64,000 bases of DNA from Sarcomyxa edulis (lineage: Eukaryota > Basidiomycota > Agaricomycetes > Agaricales > Mycenaceae): the NCBI GenBank assembly GCA_009761415.1, contig QUOL01000010.1, forward strand, positions 1,364,001 to 1,428,000, written 5' to 3'. The notes below the pieces were generated by a model, which searched no databases, was not told the DNA's origin, and saw only the letters and a list, made by a program, of their open reading frames with translations. Positions 50,492-62,536 of the stretch are shown one piece after another (position 1 is the first letter of the stretch; each line of letters begins with the position of its first letter). A program made the position numbers and the translations under genes.

Positions 50492-53363
50492 ATGCAACCA
50501 GAACCGCCACTCTCCTTCTTACCCCAACTCTGCCAACGCTTCCAAGCCCTCGTCTGGTCATGTCTCGATTCAGACCTCACCAAAAGTGCCATTTTCTACG
50601 CTGAAAAATACTTTGCGATTGACGAGAAGAACCACGATGCTCGACACCTCTATGCCACCGCTCTTCTCCGAGAGAATCAACCCTTCTCTGCCCTCCATTT
50701 AGTTGATATACCGGCCGATGCCCGTTGTGGTGGCTGTCTCGAGATTAAGGCAAAGTGCTGTACACTGCTAGGTCGACATAGACAGGCTCGAGATGCATTG
50801 GAAGAAACCGTACACGATCCAACGTATGCTCCGTCAGGTAAAGTCGTTCCATCCCAATGTCTCCAATGAAGCTCTAAACTCACCTATCTATAGCCTCCAC
50901 AAGCCCTCGGATAGCCCGACCCTTTCCGGACGAAGCCGCTATACGTTGTAGATCTGGCACCATGGCCTTGAAGGGGAAATTGTCCGAGCAGGCTTCGATT
51001 AGTTTTCGACACGCATTGAGTCTGAATCCGATGTTGTGGGAAGCTTTTGAAGGTCTCTGTGCTCTTGGTATGTTCGATTGTCTTATAGTATGCAAGTCGG
51101 TCCTTCCAACCACACTGACACAACAGATTCGATACCCGAAATTGATACCCTATTCCCTCCCCGACCTGCCCCCGTCAAACGAACGCCACCCGAGGAGCCA
51201 CCACCAAAACCAGTTCCAATCGCCACTGGTGCTGGATTCTTTACACCTGATACCGGGAATGCGGGCAACCTATTTAGACCATGGAAGCCTGAACTCCCTC
51301 CACCCCAACTCTTCAGAATGGGTCCACCCCTCGGCCCAACGTGAGTTTTCAGTCAGTTCAACGTCTCCATGTAAAATACCATAACTCGAACATCTTTGTA
51401 GCGCAATCCACGACTCCTCATTCCACCCTGCCGATGCTTCATTTCTACACCCTCCTACTAAATCTCAACCTATAGTAAATGCTGCGAATCCTCACGCATC
51501 GCGTCCCCTTTCGTCAGCAGATGAAGCTGGCCCAGTTCTCAAGAAACTTCGCTCAACGGTACGACAACCAGAACCCATAAAGTCTCTCAAGCCGACCAAG
51601 TTGACCTTGGATGATCCCTTGAAAAAGGCACGCGCACGCCCGGCCTTGACATTTGCTAACTTCTTCTCATCATCCGGTCGTCGTTCCCAGCCTACGACGT
51701 CCTCTAGGATAGCCACGGGTGGGAAGAACTCACAAGCTGCCAATGCCGTAGTAGGAACACGTCGAAGCACTCGTCTTTTGAGTGGGACGGCTAATAAACC
51801 AACTCATGGACCCAAGGTGAGGGCATATAAATCGAGTTTTTCACGATTCTGAATGATATGACATGTATAGCATCCTCCTACGCGAGATAGACGGCGACAG
51901 CCTCCACGATCACATTCTATCGAGTCTGAAATGGACGAAGAGTCCCATCCCACGGGAGAGGTGGCTCATTCGCCCTCGCCCCGTTCCGAAACGTCACCTT
52001 CTCCAAGTAATTGGACTGCAGCACATGAGCAGGCAGCACAAGAAACGTATGAAGCGGAATTAGCAGAACATTATATCTACGATCTGGTGCGACGGCTCGC
52101 AAGCGCAACGAGGGCATTGGCGATGTATGACTGCCAAAAGTGTCTCGAAGAACTGGAACAGTTGCCTCATGTGCACCAACGGTCTGCTTGGGCTCTTGCT
52201 TTGGCCGGCAAAGCTCATTATGAGAAGTTGGATTATGCTTCCGTACGTCTTGTAATAGCTTATCTTTTGTCTCTATGATAACTAACTCTTCCGAAAGGCT
52301 GAACGCGCTTTCAAAACTGTTCGGGACCTGGAACCGTATCGACTCTGGGATATGGAAGTCTATTCTACGCTATTATGGCATTTGGAGCAAAAGGTTCAAC
52401 TATCGTTCCTGGCACAAGAGTTGCTCAACATCGATCCGAGATGCCCTCAAGCTTGGATAGCAGTGGGGAACCTATTCTCGCTGCAGAAGGAACGGTCACA
52501 GGCATTGACTTGCTTTCGACGTGCAGCGCAGTTAGACCCGACATGCGCGTACGCTTATACCCTTAGTGGCCACGAGTCTATAGATGAAGACCTCGAGAAG
52601 GCGATCAATTTCTTCCAGTCGGCTTTACGTGCTGATCCTCGCCATTACAACGCCTGGTAAGCATGTTTTCATTATTGCTTTTGCCGCGGCCATCAAGAAT
52701 GCTTATCTCTGTGTGTGTGATTAAAATAGGTACGGACTTGGGACGTGTTATTTACGAATGAGCAAGATACGACTAGCCGAATACCATTACCGGAAAGCTG
52801 TCGAGATTCATCCTAACAATGCGGTTCTATTGGGTTGCGTAGGCATGGTTCGTTGTCCAATCAGCTGTTTAGTGGTGTAGTTTGCTTATCAGAGACCCCT
52901 TTTCTCAGGCTGTCGAGAGGCGCGGAGATCAAGATTCAGCCCTGGGCATGTTCGACGAGGCCGTGCAGCTGGCGCCTGAGAACGCGCTTGTGCGTTATCG
53001 GAGAGCCAAAATTCTTATCGCAATGAAGCGGTATAACGTGAGTCATGATTGAAACTGACTCGGAGGCTGTTGTTGACGAAAACTGACGATTGCGGTGGTC
53101 GCGTGCCAATTTACCATTTACAGGCTGCGGTGAAAGACTTGGAATACCTGCGGAGCACATCGCCGGAAGAGTCAAATGTCGTGTTCCAGCTAGCCAAGGT
53201 CTACCGATTACTTGGAAATGAGGCTAAATCTGCGCAACTACTTGCGGTTGCGCGAGATATTTCGCCAAAAAGCCTCACGAAGATGAAGAAGCTGCTAGAG
53301 ACGGTGAAGGACGTTGAGGGGGCTGTAGATGGCGATGAGCAGCATCGAATGGATGTGGGCTAG
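50492..53363 (+). CDS. CDC27: Anaphase-promoting complex subunit CDC27/APC3
   Basis: Nine exons: 50492-50837, 50894-51067, 51127-51340, 51402-51816, 51871-52242, 52298-52656, 52730-52847, 52909-53037, 53124-53363, totalling 788 residues. The N-terminal TPR dimerisation region ([20 protein letters not shown]) is followed by a disordered middle with many SP sites. The C-terminal TPR superhelix shows successive motifs: [76 protein letters not shown]27 binds Cdc20/Cdh1 IR tails and Doc1 in the APC/C. Length is typical for fungi. Confidence 0.93.
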
Positions 53364-53908
53364 TCTTGGACTGTAGGTAGTAGTGGAATGGATTGCGGGA
53401 TGGACTGAAGATATTGTGTGCGAGTGATGTGAACTGGCACGATCGAAAATGCCGCACCCGTCCAGTTATTTACAGTTGTCCCACCGAGTCACCAAGAACC
53501 AGAACGCGTGATATATAAAGCCGAGCTCAAATCAGAGAGAGGGGTCGCATCCCCCTCTCAACTTACAACCACCATGATCTACCACCATTGCTAGAACATC
53601 ATCCGTGAATGTACATCCTCGCAACACCCACAAGTCAACAATACGTTTGACCGTTCTTGAACACAAGCATGGTTAATAAACTCGCTCGCCAATCCAACAA
53701 CGGCACCATCCTCTTCGAACCCTTCATCGTCGATCGTATACACTGCTCATAGTACTACTACTCCTTTCAATCGAAGCTTCATCTCGCTTGGCTTCAACGT
53801 ATGTTTCCTATATATCTCTCTCCTTTTTCGCCCAACTAATCTCGCCCTCACTGCAGACGCCATCCCCTCCCCCCCCCCACACACACACCACACACACACT
53901 TGTCTCAC
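53364..53908. promoter_or_regulatory. Promoter and leader of the acidic protein
   Basis: A TATATAAA at 53512-53519 sits within CGTGATATATAAAGCC. Downstream come a leader with an ATG at 53670 opening a 27-codon upstream frame, a GTATGT at 53799 that could be a 5' intron donor, and a CA-repeat/CCCCCC stretch at 53868-53899 just before the ATG. Confidence 0.5.
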
Positions 53909-54946
53909 ATGGCGTCTTCATCTATGCCTTCAACACAATCCACAAACCTCTTCAGCCTGGCCCGGTCCAAGCTGCACTTCTCCGTTGGTAGCAAGGACAG
54001 TTGCAGCTTGCATCGTTGGGTCCTGCTCAAAAACTCCATCATCCGTTCCAGTCCCTCGCTCGCAACCGCAACCGCAACCACAACTGCGGACTCTGACTCT
54101 AATATTGTAAATCCTGTATATTCTGCTGATAGTGGGGACTACGACGACGATGACGAGGAAGAAGAGGAGGAGGAGGAAGACTCGTTCATGTTCCCAGACG
54201 CCCAAAAATTCGCAGACGTTCAAGAATCGCACCACAACTCCTCTGAATCAGAATGGCTCGACTCCTTATTGGAAACTCTTGGCAGCGACGACGATGAAGA
54301 CGAATACACTGCGCATGACGATGAGGATCACGCATTGAGCCCATCTATCTCGCCATTCTCATCGTCAGACGACCTCTCGAATCCCCACTCCCAGTCACCC
54401 TACTACCCACCCCCTACTGTCCCTGTATCCTATTCGTATCCCTACCCTGTGCCATATCCACCTTTTCATCCCCCACTCATCCATCCCTACCACGTCGACC
54501 ATATGCATGATGTCGACGACTATGAATCCTCTTCTCTCATTTCCCCTCTTTCTATTCCTCTTTCTATTCCTCTTCCCTCTCCTACATACGATGATCCCCT
54601 TCCCTATCCATATCACCACCTCGACGACGTAGAAGATCTATCAGTGCCCGACGCTATAGAAGATACGTCGGACGACGAGTCGGACGCTCCTACCACTCCA
54701 TCGCTTATCCATTCCCCTTGTTCCGAATCGGTCCTTTCCCTTTCCCTAGTCGACCCTGCGTCTATCCCTCTTCCGGAAGATCACAGACACGGACGTAGAC
54801 GTCAGGGGGGGCCTTCACCTCAGGTTTACATTGGCATTGGCACGGACGATGATGCTTATTTCCACCCGTTTGAATTTGATCCTCTCCCTTTCCATCATGA
54901 CGATCTCCACCACAATCACACATATAATACCTACCAAGAGTGCTAG
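53909..54946 (+). CDS. Conserved acidic, Pro/Tyr-rich basidiomycete protein
   Basis: A single-exon frame of 345 residues. The N-terminus has a conserved-looking block (CSLHRWVLLKNSIIRS). An acidic run (DDDDEEEEEEEEDSFMFPD) follows, then SESEWLDSLLETLGSDDDED, then a Pro/Tyr segment (SYPYPVPYPPFHPPLIHPY), then LSVPDAIEDTSDDESDAPT, ending PFHHDDLHHNHTYNTYQEC. I recall agaricomycete proteins with the same order of blocks and a similar C-terminus, without known function. There is no signal peptide or membrane segment. Other ATGs (53930 and later) are possible starts. The acidic, disordered make-up would suit a nuclear regulatory protein, but that is inference. Confidence 0.7.
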   Translation: MASSSMPSTQSTNLFSLARSKLHFSVGSKDSCSLHRWVLLKNSIIRSSPSLATATATTTADSDSNIVNPVYSADSGDYDDDDEEEEEEEEDSFMFPDAQKFADVQESHHNSSESEWLDSLLETLGSDDDEDEYTAHDDEDHALSPSISPFSSSDDLSNPHSQSPYYPPPTVPVSYSYPYPVPYPPFHPPLIHPYHVDHMHDVDDYESSSLISPLSIPLSIPLPSPTYDDPLPYPYHHLDDVEDLSVPDAIEDTSDDESDAPTTPSLIHSPCSESVLSLSLVDPASIPLPEDHRHGRRRQGGPSPQVYIGIGTDDDAYFHPFEFDPLPFHHDDLHHNHTYNTYQEC

Positions 54947-55571
54947 TGCTAGTCCACACTACTTACTTCTTTTTTTTGCCCATATCCATATTCCCTTTCC
55001 CTTTTTCATTTCCATTGCTCATTGTATATAACTCCATTGACTGACTGACTGAACTCGCATCATCGTACCCTCCCCATCCCACTTGCTGTTTGTTATCTCC
55101 TGTCCTACTCCATTTCAGGAATACATTATATTTTGATCGTCCTTTACATGCACACGCACGCACGCACTAAGCATGAGTTGTTTCAACATTCAACCCGCGG
55201 TAACCTTTTTACTTTCACTCTCAGTTACCGTAACTCCGTGAGGTAATTAGATATGGTTCGCGGACTCGGACGCTGTTGGTTGCGCATACATACACCTCAC
55301 AATATAATTATTTGCAAAGGTAGCTTGATTCAAGACGTCAATGAGGCGTTATCTTTTGCCACCGTGGTGTGCTGCCAAGTTGTCTAACAATGACCCTAGC
55401 CCGGTCTATCCCTGTCTATCCCTTGATCATCACGAATTCGTCCGATGATTCAACCACCTCGGCCGATACGATACTACACCTATTGGGTGGATACAGGTAA
55501 GTATGTACGTACGTATGTATGTAAGATGATCGGTATGTATGTTATGTTCGGTGTTCGGTGGTATGATGAGA
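54947..55571. repeat. Convergent 3' regions with a GTAT/GTAC microsatellite
   Basis: About 625 bp between the acidic-protein stop and the SRR1-like stop. An interrupted GTAT/ACGT-type microsatellite lies at 55501-55524. There are short ACGC and GACT runs at 55046-55060 and 55154-55168. No coding sequence was seen. Confidence 0.5.
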
Positions 55572-56777
55572 TCAAGAACCGTCATCTGTCGTCGTAGTGT
55601 TTGTCTGAATCCAATCCTCCGAGTCCTCTGGAAGCGGTACCAACTCTGGCGCGACTCGTGTTGATAGTGATGGTGGTGGTGGACGAATGAACTGGATAGA
55701 GGTATTGTTGAATGCGGTAGGCCAGGCGTTGGATGTGGGAAGGGGACGACAATCTAGGAGCGGCGCTGTCGTCACGGACACGGAGGTATTAGATACAGAT
55801 ACGGATACGGTCGTGAGATGGATGAGGTAGGAAGGGTACATGCGCATGCGTGAAGGGGGAAACTCACCTATTCGTAATAAACACGGAGTTTTCGTTTCTA
55901 GCTTATGTGCCGGGTTGCTGTTTACAGTTGGACGAATCAGTGGGCCAATCATGATAGGCAAAAACGAATAGAATGCGATATCAGCATACTTTTCAATGTA
56001 ATCGGCCAGTCGGTTCGCAATCAATAGGATATTAGGTAGTTGTGCTGCAGGCCGATCTGGGGTCCAATTGGCGCGTAAGACGGACTCGTATAAGCTCATA
56101 TCACAGTGAGGCATAAATAGTATGGTCGGTCCCTTGAGTGTGTAATGCGCGTTCTATAAGATGGAAGGAAGAACTGATAAGCAAAGTGCAAAGTTCTAAG
56201 ATGGTCATCGAGAAACTTGCACTGTTTTCAGCTTCTTCGGACGGTAGGATGTTAAATTTGAGGTCCCGGATGAGCTTCTTGTCTTCCTCCGTAAACACAG
56301 GATCGTATAGAGAAACTTTGGTTCTGTCCTGGAATAAAACAAAGAGAAAGGAAGTTTCCGAAGTTGAAGTTCGGTCGGCAATTCAGACACGGGACAAAGG
56401 ATGTTATAGATATAGATAGATAGATATCGGACATACGATTTTGAAGGTGTCACAAACGTACAGCAGAAATGCAAGTTGAGCACGAGGGTTTACGGAGGAA
56501 GCGGGACTTCCCAGACCCAGACATAGTACGTCCGGAGATTGAAAAGAGAGGGCGTCTATCGCGTCTCGTAAAAGATCTGAAAAGAGCGAGTATCATGAGA
56601 ACGCGAACACAGGAAAAGCACAAGGAAATCCATGTACAGACGTTCGCAAGTTTTGGTCCATGCATCATGCTCCAAATCACGGGTGAGACGGTCGAGCAAT
56701 TCGGACGGCGAGGCTACTGGTTTCTGTCTCCGTCTTTTACGCCGAGTAGCATCGGAGTCGGAGTACTGGAAGGACAT
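55572..56777 (-). CDS. SRR1-like domain protein
   Basis: Five minus-strand exons: 56642-56777, 56437-56576, 56221-56328, 55868-56153, 55572-55765, totalling 287 residues. A basic N-terminus (ATRRKRRRQKP) precedes the SRR1 domain: VLCLGLGSPASSVNPRAQLA, then VSLYDPVFTEEDKKLI, then TILFMPHCDMSLYESVLRAN, then LPNILLIANRLADYIE. SRR1 was named for a plant protein needed for clock function and light signalling; fungal and animal relatives also exist (yeast Ber1). The biochemical activity is unknown. The third intron (56154-56220) must start with GC (AGT|GCAAGT) to keep the frame. A GATA microsatellite (56407-56426) sits in the second intron. Confidence 0.87.
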
Positions 56778-56850
56778 CAGGACATGATGAAGGTGCGAGA
56801 TCAGCCACTCAAATAACACCAGCTACTAATTATATTACACGACCAAATGA

Positions 56851-57577
56851 TCACAGTGACTGTAACGCCCAAAGGTCGTCACCCAGATATGTGACAGTCT
56901 CTACGCCCACACCCTTATTGACTTTCTTTATCTCTTCCGTGCTCATCTTCGTAATTCCCACTCCCACCGCATGTTCCTTACCCTCCGCGTGGATCGCTAC
57001 AGGGCTCCCACTAGCTAGCGCAGACTCAGCTGGCGGCAAATATCCTCCTGCGGATGTCAAGCCTGGACACATCATGTGAGCTCCTGCGAGCAGGAACCGT
57101 ATAGCCCCTCGGTCCACTTTCACCTTTGGGAGTATGTATGGGTCTAGAGAGGTGGTTAGTTTGGCATGCTGATCAGAGGACGGGTAGATCATGGGGCCTA
57201 CACTTGTGAAGCAATCGTAGAGTAGGATAGAATGGCCCGTCGAAATGCTGGAACGCAATGGGATCATTGTGGACTGTAAAGATCGAAATGTGTTCTCTGC
57301 TATGCATGCCGAGTTGATTAGATCTCGGTCATCGAAGAGTATTTCGTTCGCGACGGACCATTTAACGAGAACCAATCCCTCTTTCTTTGGCCATATCGCC
57401 TCTAACGTCTCGGGTTCGATCTTCCATTGCGAAAGAATAGCGGTACGGATGGATCGCTGCACCGATGATTTGATGGGTGTGTGTCCAGCAATATCCGTAG
57501 AGGGTTGGAATCTGCCCGGGGTCAGCTACATGCAGTACGATCTGTAGAAAGTAGCGAAGAATACTTTTTGAACATGA
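56851..57577 (-). CDS. TMA20: TMA20/MCT-1, PUA-domain ribosome recycling factor
   Basis: Four minus-strand exons: 57567-57577, 57359-57511, 57202-57299, 56851-57143, totalling 184 residues (family about 181). The N-terminal domain reads [15 protein letters not shown] and [15 protein letters not shown], then [20 protein letters not shown]. The PUA domain reads [20 protein letters not shown] and [19 protein letters not shown], ending [11 protein letters not shown]. With Tma22 it removes deacylated tRNA from post-termination 40S subunits. The first coding exon is only 11 nt (MFK plus two bases). A continuous minus-strand frame at 56851-57462 reads through two introns; the spliced version matches the family far better. 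Confidence 0.93.
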
Positions 57578-58056
57578 CAATTTGCAAAAAACAAAGTACA
57601 GTGCTTGATCAAGAGCTCGCTTGAGATTTCGACAATCGCGATCGAATGTTTGCAACTGTGTCTATCAAGTGGCTACAACAACACAATTTGGTACCAGGTG
57701 CTTTGTATTCGCTTGCACACAATCTGGTATTCGCTTGCAAACAGTATTTTCTACATTAAATTTCGTGTGCGTCTTCCAGGGCCTATAGGGAACTAAAGCT
57801 AAAGCTGACTAGGTAGTAGTACATAAGAATTATCGAGATCGAGAGCGGGTTGGGTTGAGAAAGACAAAATGACAATGACAATGACAATGGATAGCTGAAC
57901 GTTGGGTTGATAAGACAATGTGGTGAAGGGCGAGGGGTGGGGTGGGGGGTGCTAGTGGATGTCAAATGGAAAAAAAAAGAAAAGAAAAAAGTGTGGGTCA
58001 TGATGGTATGGCGACCCAAAGCGTAGATGATGCTAGCCAAAAAAATCCGGGTCGAA
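57578..58056. other. Intergenic between CRM1 and TMA20
   Basis: About 480 bp: the CRM1 3' untranslated region and the TMA20 promoter, both on the minus strand. A three-unit ACAATG repeat lies at about 57866-57886, with an A-rich run at 57968-57990. The Ser/Phe-rich minus frame at 57783-58187 overlaps this region in a different frame from CRM1 and is rejected. Confidence 0.45.
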
Positions 58057-61000
58057 TCATATTTCCTCATCCTTATCCTCGAGCTGCGACGGCTTGAGCA
58101 TCCCAGGAATCCGCATGGCAGCCACCCGTTCAAGCTCCGCCTTCCGCTGCGCCTCCATCTCCTTCTCCTCAAGGAACAACTCCGCATTGTCCCCAGAGAA
58201 CTCCTTGAGCTGAATAAGGAAATCTCGTAGCGCCAATTTGAATCGGTTGATGTCGTTGTGGTATTCGCCTAGGTTGGTGACGAAGGCTTGGACTTGTGAA
58301 CTACGGAGTGAAAGGGGAAGGGGAAGGGGAAGTTAGAGTCAGAATGCAGGCATGCACGGACGATGTACGATGCTACAACGTACTTTTGAACATGCGGGAA
58401 CGCCGTCTTGAGTAAATTCGCACAATACTCTCTCAAGAATATCGCATTCGAGATATTCGGATCAGCCATCTGAGACGGGTCGTACAACGGCGTCTGCACG
58501 AGGTTGAGCTCGACAAGCGAGAACATCCGCGCGAGCAGGACACTCTGCAATTTGAACCCGCTCTTGTGATCCGTGTCGGTCAGGACGAAGAAGATGTCTT
58601 GGACGATGCTTAGGAAGTAGAGTTGGTAGAAGGCGTTGGCTACGGATTGTTCGGCGCTCGCAAAGTTGTTCACGACTTCCAGGCATACTAAAACGGAACG
58701 GACGCGTGAATATCAAAGATGAATGCGGGGATGGGGATGAACGAGCGGAGTGGCTTACGGTTTAATCCAGTATCTGCGATATCCCGCATGGTATGCTTGA
58801 TAGCCCAGATGATACTGTCCATGAACAGCTTGAATTGTTGCGGTGGGATGCCCAACAATGCTATCAAAGGAAGAATTATGAGGATGAAAACATCAAACGG
58901 ATCAAAATGAGGTGTCGTACCAGGGAAACAACTCAGATTGATCGCGCGAAGCAACTTGAAAAACCCAACGCGATGCTCTGGGTACTCCGAGAAATCTTGA
59001 TTGATCATGTTCAACGTCGGCTCGAAAACCGCATCCAGGATGGCAGGTATTTGTGGCGTCAACAATGGCTACATCAACAATCTTTAGTATCGCTTCACAC
59101 ACACAAGCTCAGAATATTTCTTTCACTCACTCCAAGTCTGCTAATGATAGTCGCCATCACATTCAACACTTCCGCATCCCTTGCAGTGGGCACGTTCCTG
59201 TTGTAATCACCCAGGATCGCATCGAGTAATGGTGGCATGAAATTAGTATTGACAGCGTCGAGGTCTTCCGCTTTTTTGATGTATGTCTCCATGAGTCTCA
59301 GGATCTCCTTCTTGACCGTTCGTAGCTGCCGTACTTTCGGCGTCTTCGTCGCTACAGGGCCTACGAGGGGAAGTCAGTCAAATGATCTCCAAGCATGAGA
59401 AGGGAAGGAAGGAAAACCGCATACCTTCTGCAGCGATAGTCTCGCTGATGATCCCACTGACGGCCTTGTACAACCCAAGCATATCCAAGAAGATCCGCCC
59501 GACTTGCGGTAAATAGAAACTACCGATGGACGTGCAAGCAGAAACATTTGTTTTCAAGACGTTTGCAAGGATCTTGATGTTAGTTGTGCTGGCTAGTACG
59601 TCCATACTTTGTGCTGCCTGGTTCATTAGCGAGTCCCACTAAAAAACATCAATGAGTAAATCGGAGATCAAAGATGGGTAGAGCGAACATACAGCACTAT
59701 TTGGAAGCTCCATTAGTTTTGCGATAAGTTTTTCCTGTTGAGGTTTATTCGGTTGCGCGGAAATCATGTAACCGACAGCTTCATAGAAAGTGTGTATCTA
59801 ACGTTTCTGTAGTCAGTAACGGTGAATCTACCCAAAGGCATGGAAAGAAACATACCTGCTGAGCCGACAAATCACTAGTGATCCTGTGCAACAACCGCAA
59901 TATTTCGTCAACGAACGGCTCCTGTTCACCGGACTGCTGCATAACGAAATGCCGCCGACATTTCTGCGCAATCTTGATAAAGGTATCACACGCCATATCC
60001 TGTACACCTGGTGTTCGCAAAAAAAAAATACGTTCTTTAGCCTCCAAGAAAGGTTAGAAGCGAACAACGCGTCTAGGACTCACCTTCGTGAACCTCGTGC
60101 ATAAACTCGAAAAGCTTGTTTACGACTGTCTTCAAGAACTTCCAATGCGCTTTCAGGAACCGCGGGTATTGACCGACGATATACATGATATCCGATGCTA
60201 CGACCGCCTTGTTATCCTTGCCGCGTTTGATTTCACATAAACCGAGCAAATCCTTGATAACGGTTACTAAGAATCGTTTCTCGGTCTCCTCGTCTAGAGC
60301 GAAGGTCAGTAGGGTTTTCTAGGACGAATGCAGAGGAAGAACATACTCATAGCACCAGATATCGAACCGATAGCCCAGCATAGGGTGTTCAGGTTCTGCC
60401 ATGACCACTCAGATCCATCGACCTGCTTGGCGAGCTTCTCCGTGAGGATAGTTTCCGTGTCGTTTACGTCCAAATGTGTGAGGTAGACCAGCAATTCCCG
60501 CATCGATTTGTACAGTACGATCGTGTCGCTCTCCTTCATAAACTCTCGAACGATTTCTCCTTCTTCGTTCTCCACAATCAGAACCTATGCACGAAAGGGA
60601 AAAAAAATAAGATGATGTGCACGATATAGAAAGAAGATACGCACTTCTTCTGGTTTCACCATCCTCTCAATAACCACCAACCTCAGGTTTGACAACACGT
60701 CGCTATAGATGTTCTTCCTGAGAGCCATCCCAGTCAACATGTTCTGTGCTCCTGAACTCCCGCCCAAACTCAGACCCATCAGCAGACCTGACTCCCCGAT
60801 GGGAAGACTTTGTATCTCCTCGTATAGTTCCGCGACCAACCTCAACCAATACTCCAAACAAATCTTGAAGATTTCCCTCTCGTCCACCTGCGAAACCTTG
60901 ACCATGTAAAGATGAGCATTAAGCAAAACATCGCGATTAGGTTCGGTTTCGACGGCGCGAAGATGATTGGAGAGGAAATTCGCGAGGAAAAGTGAGAGGT

Positions 61001-62250
61001 TGAGGACGAGTTCTTGACCAGCATCACCTGCATTCGCGTATGCCTGGGCAATGTTCGTGCTTGGTGGAATCATACGGTTGACGGATGTCATGACCATCGC
61101 GAACAGGATCACGAATTTAGGATCATACTCGGGCCCAACGTTCAAAGCGGCAATTTCGGCGAGACATTTCAGCGTTAAGTTACGGAAGTCCGGTGCTTCC
61201 AGGAACTACAAAGACATCATGTCAGCAACTGCTAATGCGAAAGACGAAGGAAACTCACGCGATTGAGAAGTAAGTCGATGATGGTGGTCTCGAAGATGTA
61301 TCCCAATGGAATCCAATTTAGGAACCTCAAGAGTGTCTCGAGCGTCGCCCTGATCAATGAAGTCTTCTGGGCATCCTCCAACACCTCGGAGCACAACTTG
61401 AAAATCTCTGAAAACTCCCCACACATTTGGTTTTTGAGATTTTTGATCTTCGTTTGGGTCATCTGATCCGCCGAGAAATCGAAAATCTCTTCAGAAAGAA
61501 GTTTGAGGATGACCATATTGTTCTCGCAGAGGGAAAGATTGGTTTTGGATGATTCGACCAGTTCGGGCATGAAATTTGGCCAATTGTGCGGCCATTCTTG
61601 TTTCAAGATCTGATTGTGGATCGATTAGAATTGAAGCAACAAATCCTGAAGCTAGCGGCGTACTTGGACAAGAGCAAGGTTGAGCTTGTTGATGTAGGTC
61701 TTTTCCTTTTTCAAAGACACTTCATCAGAAGCCACTTTGACCGTAGCACCAACAACGAAATTCCGAATGCCTACGCATCGCGTTAGATGACCAAATGATA
61801 GAAGTTCAGAAAGCTGACTCACCCTGTCGCTGACCCTCTGGCAGAGATTTCCACCGCGTTGTGATGAGTTTTTCTAATATTTGCAATCCGATGTACTACA
61901 TGAAAGATCAGTGCCATCTCCAGCCACATTTTCCGTAAGCGCTCACCTTGGCCTGTGGAATAGTGGATCCTTCGAGGAGAGCTGGGACTCTCGTCCAGGC
62001 ATCCGGATGCTCCTGGAACTGGGTCAAAACCTGTTGTGCTACTTGTTGCTGAGATCAAATCGCGTCAGAACGAGATCCGGATATACGACGACTGCCATCG
62101 ACCGACCTCTGGCCCGGCACCTGTGTAGAAGGCCATTACGACCTTGTCCATGAGAGCGATATCGAAGTCCCTCGAAAAATCGAGTAAAGTCTGCGACGAT
62201 GAGTTAGTAACAAAGTCCACATGATATACACTGACAAGACGAACCTCCAT
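58057..62250 (-). CDS. CRM1: Exportin-1 (CRM1)
   Basis: A multi-exon gene on the minus strand. The first coding exon, 62245-62250, holds only ATG GAG and joins to [17 protein letters not shown]. The CRIME domain follows ([16 protein letters not shown], then [18 protein letters not shown]). HEAT repeats cover the rest, with the NES-groove region [16 protein letters not shown], then [20 protein letters not shown] and [20 protein letters not shown]. The C-terminus is [23 protein letters not shown]1 exports leucine-rich NES cargoes with Ran-GTP. The Cys in NTLCWAIG corresponds to the residue alkylated by leptomycin B, so this protein should be sensitive, unlike the S. cerevisiae one (Thr there). 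Not all internal splice sites are listed. Confidence 0.95.
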
Positions 62251-62536
62251 GATGGCGACGCGGTGAGAAGGAAGAAAGGAAAGCGATGGAGTTGAAGAGA
62301 GAGAACTTGCAGAGGCTGGGCACAGGGCTGTTGAGAATAGACTTGATAATGACAGATGCGCACGTGCCACTTGCGTGCCACTCTTAGAAACTCCGCATTA
62401 GGTAAGAATCCCAGACTCTGAAAGTCTAATAAAGTCTAAAAATGACGTCAGACGCGACTGTCTTCATCCGCGGCATTTGATTTCCAACGTTCTCTGTTTC
62501 TTCCCATAACTTATTCCTTGGACTTGTACTTGTACG
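62251..62536. promoter_or_regulatory. Divergent promoter region, CRM1 / MDR oxidoreductase
   Basis: 286 bp between divergent starts. It includes an AGTCTAATAAAGTCTAA repeat near 62422 and TGACGTCA at about 62443, a perfect CRE/ATF-type palindrome that could bind a bZIP factor. The functional role is inference. Confidence 0.45.

Noticed and set aside
55501..55524. GTAT/ACGT repeat as a possible regulatory or CRISPR-like array
   Set aside because: It is a short interrupted microsatellite without spacers, in a convergent 3' region.
56851..57462. Continuous 203-codon minus-strand reading of TMA20
   Set aside because: It reads through two introns; the spliced version restores conserved residues such as [18 protein letters not shown] and the family length.
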